A stretch of 64,000 nt of DNA from JAPPLB01 sp965204095 (GCA_965204095.1 OZ241991.1:1736001-1800000), one strand, 5' to 3'; numbered from the stretch's first letter, positions 37,795-46,854 are shown. Notes: generated by a model not told the origin, from the sequence alone. Program-made: numbers and translations.

Positions 37795-38316
37795 GATGAA
37801 TCGCTGGCGGGTATCAACAGCCTGTATGTTCATTTCGGTTCGGGCATTGTGGCCGAAGGCACCGGAATCGCGCTGCACAACAGGGGGACGTCGTTTTCTC
37901 TCCATCCCGATCATCCCGACTGCGTCGCACCTCGCCAAAGGCCATTCCGCATCCTCACTCCCGCGCTGGTCCTTCGCCTCCAGCAGCCATACTTCTCGTT
38001 CGGTGTCATGGGTTGCGACATGCAGCCTCAAAGACATGTGCAGATACTGGCCAATCTGCTCGACTTCGGCACGGATTCGCGGCAAGACGGCGAGGCGCCA
38101 CGCTTCAGAGACCTCCCTCCAACAGGACTGGTGCTTGAGTCGGCCATTGGCGACTATGTCCGGAAGGGGCTTTCAGAGAGGGGTCACCTCCTGGTGGAGG
38201 TCGATGCCGTCCCGGGTGTTTTTGGGGGAAACCAGGGGATCCTGACCGATCCCGCTTCCGGCGCCCTGATCGGGGGATCGGACCTGCGCAAGGACCGGCT
38301 GGCCATCGGATGGTGA
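37795..38316 (+). pseudogene. ggt: Gamma-glutamyltransferase C-terminal fragment
   Basis: Reading from 37795, the frame gives INSLYVHFGSGIVAEGTGIA, then NRGTSFSLHPDHPDCVAP, YFSFGVMGCDMQPQRHVQIL and GGSDLRKDRLAIGW before the stop at 38316. This is the small-subunit end of gamma-glutamyltransferase. The N-terminal two thirds, including the catalytic Thr region, are absent, so it cannot be functional. It is the last of four remnants in 1.4 kb. Confidence 0.8.
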
Positions 38317-38327
38317 GGGAGTGGAAA

Positions 38328-38404
38328 GTTGACCGTTGACAGTTTTCAGGTCCGGTCTTCGGAAAGGTTGACCGAGGGTGACCTGTTGACTCTCAACTGT
38401 TGAC
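38328..38404. repeat. Cluster of GTTGAC hexamers
   Basis: Five GTTGAC hexamers occur in 77 bases, at 38328, 38335, 38367, 38385 and 38399, with inverted AACTGTTGAC-like parts. The region lies between the gamma-glutamyltransferase remnant and the end of the Nramp-like gene. Such short arrays occur as low-complexity intergenic repeats; no function is evident. Confidence 0.5.
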
Positions 38405-38430
38405 TTTCGACCGTCAGCAGTTAACTCGTC

Positions 38431-39906
38431 TCAGGCTCCGAACAAGGGGATGTCGAACACACGGTCCATGATCAGGATCAAGCTCATCCCAGTGAAGGCC
38501 ACCATGCTCGTCCAGCCGAACCAGGTTGCGAAAGTGGATGGGTAGAAGAGCCGGTCTTCTTTAGGGATGACGGCAAAGCAGTAATAGAGATTGAGGAAGA
38601 AGATGACTGGCGCCACAAAGAACGCCAAGGCTGAGGCCACAAGCACCAACCAGACCGGTCTCGGTACACCGGCTATGAGCAATCCTGCAGTCACGAGCGA
38701 AAATAACATCGTCATCCGATAGATATTGTACTCGGAGTACCAGTGCAGCCGGTGCTCCGGGCCCAGTTCATCGGCCGCAGTGCCTTGGAGGCGGGCCGTC
38801 GAGCGGAACAGGTTGCGGCAACAGGCACCTACCACCCGCGGCCAGCCGTCGAAATAGTTGAACGCCGTTGAAAACGTCGCTGCAAACGCGCCGACCACGA
38901 ACACGATCATCATGCTGGGACCGACGCTCTCGGTGAACACCCGACCGATTTCTCCAATGACGGCATTTCCCTCGACCGGACTCGGATAGATCCACACCGC
39001 GGCCAGCAAGAGAAACACGCAAGCCAGAAAGAAGGAGACCAAGTGGCCGATCCGGAAATCCCACAGCCCGATGTGAAACCAGCGGCGACAGTACTCGAGT
39101 GCGTGAGAAGAAAGAACGCCGATATCGACAGTCAAATCGCTTTTCTTTGGGTGAAACGGATCGAACACGGGAATCGCTCCCTCCTTCTCCAATACCTCTC
39201 GGATCGCACCCATGCCGACGCGCTTGGCCTTGCCCCATTCCGAGGCCTGGAGTGATACGTCGATGCCGGTCGGCAGCAAACCCAGAAAAGCAGCGATCAC
39301 GAGCCAGGAGCCTCCCGGGACCTGGACCAGGAAGAAACTTCCCATCGCCGACAACGGAGCGGGTTCCGCCAGATATACGGCTGCGCTGGAAACGACCAAC
39401 ATTCCGGCGCAAAGCTTGGACATCAGTTCCAGCGCTCGATAGCGCCTGGTCAGAAGAATGACGACCGAGGCTACGCCGAGTCCGAAAGCGAAAGTCCAGA
39501 TAGGAAACACCAGACTGAGATACTCCGAAGAGAAATAGAACAGGACCGCCGCCGCCGCGCTGAGGCGTCCGGCCTGACCGATGACGCACTGAAGCAGGGT
39601 TGTTGCCAGAACGTACCAGAGCGGCCACTTCTTCCACGCGGTCGAATAGGCATCCAGCATGCTGCGGCCCGTCGCGTGCGTAAATCGGAACGCCATCTCG
39701 AACCCGTAGTATTTGAAAATGTAAGCTAGAGGGATGCACCAGAGGAGGGCATAGGCGAATCGCCCTCCAGCAACCGGGGCCGTGATCAGATGGCTCGTCC
39801 CGATGCCGGTCATCATGAGGATCATGCCGGGACCGAAGTGCCGGAGCAGACCTCGGAGGGATGTTTCCGGGAGAGGCAGATCTTTCAGTGGATCGTTGTC
39901 GGCCAT
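38431..39906 (-). CDS. Nramp-related divalent metal transporter-like protein
   Basis: The 491-residue protein has about eleven hydrophobic segments and the Nramp-like opening LRHFGPGMILMMTGIGTSHL. Canonical Nramps carry DPGN in helix 1 and MPH in helix 6. Here those positions read TGIGTSH and LLPTGIDVSL, so the metal site is altered. It may carry a different ion or act as a divergent Nramp-related carrier. The start MADNDPLKDLPLPETSL is plausible. It precedes the panE pseudogene on the same strand. Confidence 0.75.
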   Translation of the reverse strand: MADNDPLKDLPLPETSLRGLLRHFGPGMILMMTGIGTSHLITAPVAGGRFAYALLWCIPLAYIFKYYGFEMAFRFTHATGRSMLDAYSTAWKKWPLWYVLATTLLQCVIGQAGRLSAAAAVLFYFSSEYLSLVFPIWTFAFGLGVASVVILLTRRYRALELMSKLCAGMLVVSSAAVYLAEPAPLSAMGSFFLVQVPGGSWLVIAAFLGLLPTGIDVSLQASEWGKAKRVGMGAIREVLEKEGAIPVFDPFHPKKSDLTVDIGVLSSHALEYCRRWFHIGLWDFRIGHLVSFFLACVFLLLAAVWIYPSPVEGNAVIGEIGRVFTESVGPSMMIVFVVGAFAATFSTAFNYFDGWPRVVGACCRNLFRSTARLQGTAADELGPEHRLHWYSEYNIYRMTMLFSLVTAGLLIAGVPRPVWLVLVASALAFFVAPVIFFLNLYYCFAVIPKEDRLFYPSTFATWFGWTSMVAFTGMSLILIMDRVFDIPLFGA

Positions 39907-39960
39907 TTTGAGGGTGGGCGGATTCTATCAGAGTCCTGGGTCCGGGTCAAAGCACGTGTT

Positions 39961-40935
39961 TCATGCATCACTCCTGCTCTTCGCCAGCAGCTTCGTGCAT
40001 GCGTAGACCGCCTGGGTGTGTGGCATCTGGATTCCCAGACGTTCACCCCGTTCGATGACCTCGCCGACCAGGGCTTCGATCTCGAGAGGCCGTCCCGCTT
40101 CAAGGTCCTGCAGCATCGATGTCTTGTGCTCCCCCACCTTCGCCGCCCCTGCCATTCTCTTCTCGATGGAAATAGGTAGCTCGATTCCGATGCCCTTTGC
40201 GACGGCTTCTGCCTCCGCCATCATGTTGTGGACGAGTCGGCAAACCTCCGGGTCGCGAAGCATGCCCGCTATCGTGGCTCGAGTCAACGCGCTGATCGGG
40301 TTGAACGATATGTTGCCCAGAAGCTTGACCCATATTTCATGCCGGATGCGGCTCGTCACCGGAGCGCACAGGCCCGCCCGGACTAGGGCGGCGGCGATGG
40401 CCCGGACGCGGTCCGAGCGTGAGCCGTCGGGCTCGCCTAGAGAGATCCGATTCCCTTCGATGTGTCGAATCACGCCCGGTTCTCGGATTTCCGTCGAAAA
40501 ATAAACGATCGATCCGATGACGCGGTCGGCGTCAACCACCGAGACAATCAATCCCCCTGGGTCGATTCGTTCAAGGCGTGTGCCTTCAAGATCACCACCA
40601 TGTTTCTGGAAGTACCACCAGGGGATGCCGTTTTGTGTGCTTACGAAAACGGTTCCATGACCGATCACGGGCCCGAGGGCTGGGGCAAGTTCGGGCAGGC
40701 TTAGTGCCTTGACACCCAAGAACACGACGTCGGCCGGACCAGCCGATTGAAGGTCGTCGACGAGGTTCGGGTGAACTGCGAAGTCGCCGTTTGCGGTCTC
40801 GATCCGGACGCCGTTCTATTTCATCGCCCGGTAGTGCGGGCCCAGCGCAAACAGGATAACGTCTTGATTGTCACGCGCCAAGTGCGCTCCCAGGTAGGCT
40901 CCAACGGCGCCGGCGCCGGCGACGAGGAACCTCAC
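39961..40935 (-). pseudogene. 2-dehydropantoate 2-reductase-like gene with an in-frame stop
   Basis: From GTG 40935 the frame reads RFLVAGAGAVGAYLGAHLAR, a Rossmann NADP-binding start, then reaches an in-frame TAG at 40818-40816 (codon 40). It continues in the same frame to 39961 through the ketopantoate reductase body (KLLGNISFNPISALTRATIA, EIEALVGEVIERGERLGIQM). Apart from that stop the gene is full length (about 324 codons). A real nonsense mutation or a sequencing error are both possible. Its start overlaps the acyl-CoA synthetase stop as GTGA. Confidence 0.8.
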
Positions 40936-41070
40936 TCTTTACAACCGCCGACCGCAGCCGCTACGGCTCGCCTCTGAATCTTCCCGGTCGCTGTTCGTGG
41001 AATCGTCTCTACGATGTGGATCTCCTTGGGATATTTGAAATCTGCCATGTGTTCCTCACAGAAGGATGAC
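40932..41070 (-). pseudogene. 3' fragment of an acyl-CoA synthetase (AMP-dependent ligase) gene
   Basis: On the minus strand the last codons of an acyl-CoA synthetase remain: FCEEHMADFKYPKEIHIVET and then PRTATGKIQRR with the conserved C-terminal Lys motif. The rest of the gene is replaced upstream by an IS6-family transposase fragment starting about 41066. The stop overlaps the panE-like start, so the two once formed an operon. Confidence 0.7.
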
Positions 41071-41340
41071 TGGTACTGTCAAGTTCTCGCTGACGGACGA
41101 CAATGGATCGGTAAAACCTCCGTATCGAGGCCACCGCTTCCCACCTGAGATCATCAGCCATGCCGTTTGCCTGTACCACCGGTTCAGCTTGAGTCTGCGC
41201 GACGTGGAGGATCTTCTCGCCGAACGCGGCGTCACCGTTTCCTACGAGGCGATCCGACTGTGGCGCCGCGAATTCGGACCCGCGTACGCCCGCGCTCTTC
41301 GCCGTCGCCGCGGCCGTCACGGCGACATAAGGCAACTATC
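41066..41340 (+). pseudogene. IS6-family transposase N-terminal fragment
   Basis: The frame reads GHRFPPEIISHAVCLYHRFS, then LSLRDVEDLLAERGVTVSYE and IRLWRREFGPAYARALRRRR, the N-terminal helix-turn-helix region of IS6/IS26-type transposases. It diverges after GRHGD, before the catalytic DDE core, so only about 90 codons are left. It abuts the truncated acyl-CoA synthetase on one side and the tRNA-Cys remnant on the other. Confidence 0.8.
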
Positions 41341-41363
41341 GCCAAACCAAGGGGATTGCTGAA

Positions 41364-41411
41364 TGGAGGCGCGGGCAGGAATCGAACCTGCGAATAAAAG
41401 TTTTGCAGGCC
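41364..41411 (-). pseudogene. 3' half of a tRNA-Cys gene (possible attachment-site remnant)
   Basis: On the minus strand there is an anticodon-loop sequence CTGCAAAAC (anticodon GCA), a perfect T arm (GCAGG TTCGATT CCTGC at 41391-41375), the acceptor 3' strand CCGCGCC, discriminator T and encoded CCA (41366-41364). The matching 5' acceptor strand GGCGCGG and a D arm are absent upstream. The sequence beyond the anticodon loop becomes AT-rich. It is a partial copy such as integration at a tRNA gene leaves. Confidence 0.7.
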
Positions 41412-41803
41412 TTTTCCCAGATGAGTATATATTGTTGATTATAAATGATTTATATGAACTTTGGAACGGACTCAGGACCAGATTCGGACCATGTGATGGA
41501 TTCGTGGGTACCCGCAATGATCAAGCGGAGCGCAGTGTAGCTGCGCACCGAATCAGCACCAGTGCATCCTTCCTCAGGCGAACGCTCTGAACAGCGACTG
41601 CTGCGTCTCGGCGGTGGCGCTGGAGGCAAACAAGGCGCGCGCAGGCGTAGCGGCCATATCGCCTCCTTCGCCCCTCTGTTCACGAAACACGAATCACGGC
41701 CTTTTCCTCGCGTGCTTCGACCGTCGGGTGGTGAGAAATGCAGGCTGGATTCTCCGTTGCCGGACGGGGTAGTATGCTTCCAATGAAATGAGGAGTATGA
41801 ATC
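41412..41803. other. Intergenic region: AT-rich patch and dispersed repeat copy C
   Basis: About 50 bases next to the tRNA remnant (41412-41465) are strikingly AT-rich compared with the GC-rich surroundings. The middle part shows no gene. Repeat copy C is at 41679-41748. The serine hydrolase gene begins at 41804, preceded by GAGGAGT at about 41790. Confidence 0.45.
41679..41748 (+). repeat. Dispersed intergenic repeat, copy C
   Basis: GTTCACGAAACACGAATCAC is followed by CGGCCTTTTCCTCGCGTGC, then the conserved CCGTCGGGTGGTGAGAAATG and CAGGCTGG. It matches copies A and B over most of its length with a few substitutions. It is shorter on the left by one ACGAATC unit. Confidence 0.72.
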
Positions 41804-43309
41804 ATGATTCGATTGAACCTTGCCGCAGTCTTGATCCTGTTGCTCGTCCTGTTCGCCTGCGTGAATGAGAAAACGTCGACCTCGTCCTACGACAGGGGTT
41901 CGGAAGTTGATGCGCTCGTGGCCCGCGCCAAGTCCTTCGAGCTGCCCACGGAGTGGGAAGGCCCTCCAGGCGATCCTCTCCACCATCACACCGCGGGTTT
42001 CGCGAAGATCCTGTGCTCGGCTGTATTCGTCACCGGACTCGACGCCGATTTTGCCGCCGAGAACATCGGCTACTTCACGAGCCACTACGACCAGCGCTCG
42101 AAAGTAACCAAACGTGAAGTCGACATGGAGAAGAAGCTGGTGCGCCTGACGCTCCCGGACGGCGTGGTGCGTACGGCAAAATACCTCGGCGACCAAGGCT
42201 GCGTCACGTTTCCTCTCGGGGAGGATGGACTCCATTTCGAGGCCGTCGACGTGAACAGCTCGCTCCCCGATCCCGACAAGCAGCCGTGGCCGATGGGCGA
42301 CGTGCTGCCCGACGAACCGTTTCCGGCCGAGCTCGATGAAGCGAAGGTCCAGGCCGCCGTCCAAGCCGCCTTCGAGCCGGCCGAGGGCATGACCGCCGCC
42401 TTCGTCGTCACCTGGAAAGGACGTCTTGTCGCTGAACGCTACCGCGACGGGCTCGACCTTCACACGCCGCTGGAAAGCTGGTCGATGGGCAAGAGCCTGA
42501 CCGCGACGCTGATGGGGGTTCTCATTCAGCAAGGGGTCTACGACCTCTGGCAGCCGGCGCCGGTCCCGGAATGGCAACAGCAAGGGGATCCGCGGGCGGA
42601 GATCCGAATCGCCGACATTCTGCGGATGTCGAGCGGGATCCGCTGCGTAAACCGCGGCGATCCGGAATATGATCCTGCCATGGGATACCCCGACCACCTC
42701 TATCTCTACACGGGCGGGGGGGACTCGTTCAAATGGGCCGCGACGAGGCCGCAGCAGTGGCCGCCGAACACGATCGGGCGCTACCGGAACTGTGATCCCG
42801 TCCTGACGAACTACCTCGTGCGGCTCGGAGTCGAAGGACGCGGGGACGAGTACCACTCCTTCCCCCAGCGGGAACTCTTCGACAAGATCGGCATTCGTGA
42901 CATGGTGATGGAGACCGACCCGTACGGGAACTTCCTGATCCAGGGCTATGAGTTCGGAACGGGCCGGGACTGGGCGCGCCTCGGCAACCTGTACCTGCAA
43001 GACGGTGTCTGGCGTGGCGAGCGGATCCTTCCGGAAGGCTTCGTGGAGTTCGTCAGCACGACGGCGCCCGCGTGGGAGGCCGACGGCCGTCCCATCTATG
43101 GCGGCTTTTTCTGGATCAACAACAGGGACGCCTACCCGATTCCGAAAGACGCGTACTACATGGCGGGAGCCGGAAACCAGAAAACGATCATCATTCCCTC
43201 CCACGACCTGGTCGTCGTGCGCCTGGGACACTACAAAGGCTCGAGCCCGGGCAACGAGGGTCTGAAAAACGCCTTGACGCTACTCATGGAAGCCGTTCCC
43301 GAAAGCTGA
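41804..43309 (+). CDS. Beta-lactamase family serine hydrolase, lipoprotein
   Basis: The 501-residue protein begins with a lipoprotein signal (LAAVLILLLVLFAC, Cys as the lipidation site). It has the SxxK motif of class C beta-lactamase-like enzymes (SMGK, S227 and K230) and YxN at 327-329 (GRYRNCDP). Penicillin-binding-protein-like esterases, peptidases and amidases share this fold, so beta-lactam hydrolysis should not be assumed. It stands alone, 392 bases after the tRNA remnant. Confidence 0.9.
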   Translation: MIRLNLAAVLILLLVLFACVNEKTSTSSYDRGSEVDALVARAKSFELPTEWEGPPGDPLHHHTAGFAKILCSAVFVTGLDADFAAENIGYFTSHYDQRSKVTKREVDMEKKLVRLTLPDGVVRTAKYLGDQGCVTFPLGEDGLHFEAVDVNSSLPDPDKQPWPMGDVLPDEPFPAELDEAKVQAAVQAAFEPAEGMTAAFVVTWKGRLVAERYRDGLDLHTPLESWSMGKSLTATLMGVLIQQGVYDLWQPAPVPEWQQQGDPRAEIRIADILRMSSGIRCVNRGDPEYDPAMGYPDHLYLYTGGGDSFKWAATRPQQWPPNTIGRYRNCDPVLTNYLVRLGVEGRGDEYHSFPQRELFDKIGIRDMVMETDPYGNFLIQGYEFGTGRDWARLGNLYLQDGVWRGERILPEGFVEFVSTTAPAWEADGRPIYGGFFWINNRDAYPIPKDAYYMAGAGNQKTIIIPSHDLVVVRLGHYKGSSPGNEGLKNALTLLMEAVPES

Positions 43310-43836
43310 AGACGGCCGAGATGGGCCACTGCCGTTCGAGCCCCCCCAGCCACCTGTGTCACCTGGATCAGCACTTGGCCGTCAGGCCGGATCCGGAGAT
43401 CGGCGCCCCACAGCCAAATCGGGAAAATCGGACCTGTGTGAAGTTGTTAGAGTGGAGCGCATTCCGAGCTCGGAATCGTCGCCACATCTTCGCTGGTCGC
43501 TTCCACCGCGCGACCAAGGATATCGAGGCCCTGCGAAGGCATTGCCAGTGTTGCCGGTTGCCGAGTTTCCAAGCCGCACATCGAGTATTCAGACGAGGGT
43601 TCACTACCCATATCTTGAGTTCGCCTCTGCTTGCGATGCGTTGACAATGCCTGCCGGCGCCCTTCCGGTTTCGCGTGACGAAGCTGCCCCGGCGCCTATG
43701 GTTTTTTTCAGTTCGTACCGATGATTTCTTTCACTCTGTTCGGATGATTTTTACCTTCGGAATCAGCAATTTTTTTCCTTCGGAATACGCACTGTAACCT
43801 GCAACAGCGAATTATTATTCTTGCGAGGGCCACTGG
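43310..43836. promoter_or_regulatory. Intergenic region upstream of TonB receptor with spaced TTCGGA repeats
   Basis: No gene is supported in these 527 bases; a 66-codon minus-strand frame at 43447-43647 has no family features. Near the right end, TTCGGA recurs at 43739, 43756 and 43779. The last two lie in a perfect 10-base repeat CCTTCGGAAT (43754-43763, 43777-43786), with T-rich tracts between. This could be an operator or promoter region for the TonB receptor gene that starts at 43837. Confidence 0.35.
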
Positions 43837-46800
43837 ATGGCACTGAATAGACTTGGACAGCGGGTACGCATGGCTGCACTATTGTGCCTTGTGCCGTTGG
43901 CGATGCCTCCGGCAACTGCGCAGTCCACATCGGGGTCCATCCTGGGCGACGTGACGGACCTATCGGGAGCGTTCCTGCCGGGAGCGACCGTGAGCGTGAG
44001 TAACAACGCAACCGGCGCGACGCGGGAGGCATCGACCAACGAAGCGGGGGCGTTCCGGTTCTCGGGGCTGCCGCCTTCCAACTACTCGGTGACAGTGGAG
44101 TTTCCCGGCTTTCGTGCCGTGACGCGGCCGTCAGTGACGCTGGCCGTGGGCGGCGCGACGAAAGTCGATTTCGAGTTGGATTTGGGGCCGATCGAGGAGT
44201 CGATCATGGTAACCGGGACGGTGCCGCTCGTGCAGCCGACGGAGAACACGATCCAGGTCGTAGTGGCTAACCAGCGAGTGCAGGAACTGCCGACCAAGAG
44301 CCGCGACTTCATGGATCTGATGCTGCTGTCGCCGGGCGTGACAGTAGACCAGAGCTCGGCCCGCAGTGGCAACAGCGACTCGGTCAGCTTCTACGGAATG
44401 GACGAACGGAACAAGTCGGTGTGGCTGGAAGGCGTGGACTTCAACGACGAGGTAACGATGGGCGGTTCGGACATTTCCGAGGCGACCCGGACGCGATTGG
44501 GGCAGGAAGCGATCCAGGAGTTTCAGGTGTTGTCGTCAGGCTATTCGGCCGAGTTTGGCCGGACCGGCTCAGGTGCGATCAATGTTGTGGTGAAGTCGGG
44601 AGGCAACGACATCCACGGCAGCGGTTTTTACTTCATCCGCGACGACGCCTTCGACAAGGATCCGTTCCAGGTGGTCCGGGGTGAAGCAGTGCCGGATGCC
44701 AACCCGCCGCCGTTCCAGACCCAGCAGTACGGGTTCACGGTGGGCGGCCCCTTCGTGCGGCACAAGGTGTTCTACTTCGGATCTATCGAACGCCGCACTG
44801 ACGAGAACAGCTCGCACGTGACGATTCCAGATTCGGTGAAGGCGTTCGTGGATTCCCTGAATGCAGGCTACGACACGTCCAGCGCGCTGCCGCGGTCGGG
44901 GGACGAGCGGAACGCGTTGGGCAAGTTCACGCTCAACCTGCATCCACTGCACACGTTGAACATCATGTACCTGTACGACGACAGGGAGTTCACCAACAAG
45001 CAGACCGGGCAGGCCAACGGAGCCGACAACGGGTTCGACGACGTGCGCAGCTCCTATTACGCAACGGCGAGCCTGACATCGCTCATTGGCAACAGAATCG
45101 TGAACGAATTCCGGGCGAACCGCTCGATCCAGCGGCTGACCCGGGATTTGCAGGCCAGAGCGAGCGGACGGTTCCTGCCGACGCTGGATTTTCCCTCGGT
45201 CGACCTCGGCCCGGCGGGCAACGTCCCGCAGGGCCGGGTCCAGGCGAACTGGATCTTCTCCGACACGATGAGCTGGGAGCGGGGCAACCACTCGTTCAAG
45301 TGGGGCGGAGAATCGAATCGGGTCCTGGCTACGGCTGACGCGAATGTGGATTTCCAGGGGGTCTACCGGTTCCCATCCGATACGGCGACGTTGCCGGACC
45401 GCTATACGGCGAACTTCAACCTCCCGTTCGAGAACGGCACTTCAACCGAGCCGAGGTTCATCAGCATCCGCCGCGACGTGGCCTCCTACGCCGCATTTGT
45501 CAACGACACGTGGCGGGTGACGCCGCGCTTCACGATCAACATGGGGCTGCGCTGGGACAAGCGGACCTATCTGGATGTGGACGGCGTGGCGTCTATCGGC
45601 GGACCGGACGCTTTCGAACAGCCGGGTTTCTCGCGGGACCGGCCGCAGGATGTCTGGGTGTCAGTGGCGTTGGGTGAACTTGGCGCCTTGCCGGTGAGGG
45701 ACTGGCGTCCGGGTGTAGAGGACCAACTGGACCTCTCGCCGCGTTTCGGTTTCTCCTGGGATGTGACCGGCAACGGTCACGCGGTGGTCCGGGCCAGCTA
45801 TGGCGTCTTCCATGACCGGATCAACACGAGCACGCTCCGGAGCCGGGTCTTGAGCTACAACGGGCTGTTGACTTCGGGAACGCAGTTGAACGCCTCGAAC
45901 GCGGCGCAGAACGCGATCATCCAGGGGAACTTCCCGAACCGGATCGCGACGTCGCTGTTGCCGGGAGGCGCCAGCGTCGGTGGAACTCCCGATGCGCCCT
46001 CGGCGCGGATGAACACGCCCTACACGCAACAGTCCCACGCGGGCTTCCAATATGGGATCAAGCAGGACCTGGCCGTGTCGGTCGACTTCGTGCACATCTT
46101 GGGTCTGAACTACGACTGGGGATCGGGCCTGTCAACCCCATGGGAGCCGAACGCGCCGCTGCCAGGAGCCACATCGCCGTCAGGGCGAGTGTGCCCGTTC
46201 GCCCGCCAGATCGTTGCGCAGTTGGGGTTACCAGCAACGGCGGCCAACCTGCGCTCCAACAGTGCGGGCTGTTTGCGGATCCAGGTCGCCGACTTCACCA
46301 ACCGGTTGCACATCAACAGCTTGAGTTTCCGGCTCGAGAAGCGGTTCACGCGGGACTTCGGTTTCCTGGCCGGCTACACACTAGGCTCAGCGAAAGGCTT
46401 CGACTGGACTTCACCTCACATCAAGCACGGCGAGGCCAATTTCGGCCCGACCGAGAACGACGTGCCGCACCGTTTCACGGGCAACTTCATCTACCGGTTT
46501 CCCCGCGGTGTACAGGTGTCGTCGATCCTTACAGCCAACAGCGCGTCGCCCTACGACATCACGACCGGCAACGACGACAATTTCGACTTCCTGCGCAACG
46601 ACCGTCCGGCGGGAGTCGGGGCCTGGGCCGGCCGTGGCGCGAACTTCTTCCGGTGGGACCTACGGTTGACGAAGAAGTTCGTCGTTGCCGAGGACATGAG
46701 GGTGGAGGTGATGTGGGAGATGTACAACGTTGGCAACCGGGCCAACCTCGTGAACTTCAATGGCAACCAGCGCTCCTCTAGCGCCAACCAGGCGCGGGGC

Positions 46801-46854
46801 GTAATCCCCAGCGGTCAGTTCCAGGGTCAGTTCGGCCTGCGGTTCGTTTTCTGA
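43837..46854 (+). CDS. TonB-dependent receptor with carboxypeptidase-regulatory-like domain (Oar-like)
   Basis: The 1005-residue protein has a signal peptide (about residues 1-30, ending PPATAQ), the beta domain SGSILGDVTDLSGAFLPGAT, a plug (ERNKSVWLEGVDFNDEVTMG, YSAEFGRTGSGAINVVVKSG) and a barrel ending in aromatic GQFGLRFVF. It is the second Oar-like receptor here and differs from the first in the plug and barrel, so the ligands probably differ. A T-rich region with TTCGGA repeats lies upstream. Confidence 0.92.
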   Translation: MALNRLGQRVRMAALLCLVPLAMPPATAQSTSGSILGDVTDLSGAFLPGATVSVSNNATGATREASTNEAGAFRFSGLPPSNYSVTVEFPGFRAVTRPSVTLAVGGATKVDFELDLGPIEESIMVTGTVPLVQPTENTIQVVVANQRVQELPTKSRDFMDLMLLSPGVTVDQSSARSGNSDSVSFYGMDERNKSVWLEGVDFNDEVTMGGSDISEATRTRLGQEAIQEFQVLSSGYSAEFGRTGSGAINVVVKSGGNDIHGSGFYFIRDDAFDKDPFQVVRGEAVPDANPPPFQTQQYGFTVGGPFVRHKVFYFGSIERRTDENSSHVTIPDSVKAFVDSLNAGYDTSSALPRSGDERNALGKFTLNLHPLHTLNIMYLYDDREFTNKQTGQANGADNGFDDVRSSYYATASLTSLIGNRIVNEFRANRSIQRLTRDLQARASGRFLPTLDFPSVDLGPAGNVPQGRVQANWIFSDTMSWERGNHSFKWGGESNRVLATADANVDFQGVYRFPSDTATLPDRYTANFNLPFENGTSTEPRFISIRRDVASYAAFVNDTWRVTPRFTINMGLRWDKRTYLDVDGVASIGGPDAFEQPGFSRDRPQDVWVSVALGELGALPVRDWRPGVEDQLDLSPRFGFSWDVTGNGHAVVRASYGVFHDRINTSTLRSRVLSYNGLLTSGTQLNASNAAQNAIIQGNFPNRIATSLLPGGASVGGTPDAPSARMNTPYTQQSHAGFQYGIKQDLAVSVDFVHILGLNYDWGSGLSTPWEPNAPLPGATSPSGRVCPFARQIVAQLGLPATAANLRSNSAGCLRIQVADFTNRLHINSLSFRLEKRFTRDFGFLAGYTLGSAKGFDWTSPHIKHGEANFGPTENDVPHRFTGNFIYRFPRGVQVSSILTANSASPYDITTGNDDNFDFLRNDRPAGVGAWAGRGANFFRWDLRLTKKFVVAEDMRVEVMWEMYNVGNRANLVNFNGNQRSSSANQARGVIPSGQFQGQFGLRFVF

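Noticed and set aside
36917..38245. A single 442-residue gene
   Set aside because: The frame combines an IS630 transposase N-terminus with a permease C-terminus and then leaves both families, so it is a fusion of remnants, not one gene.
41364..41450. Intact tRNA-Cys gene
   Set aside because: No 5' acceptor strand (GGCGCGG) or D arm is found, so only the 3' half is present.
41450..43231. A 593-codon minus-strand open frame opposite the serine hydrolase
   Set aside because: It lies antisense to an intact lipoprotein hydrolase with a clear SxxK motif, and its translation has no family features.
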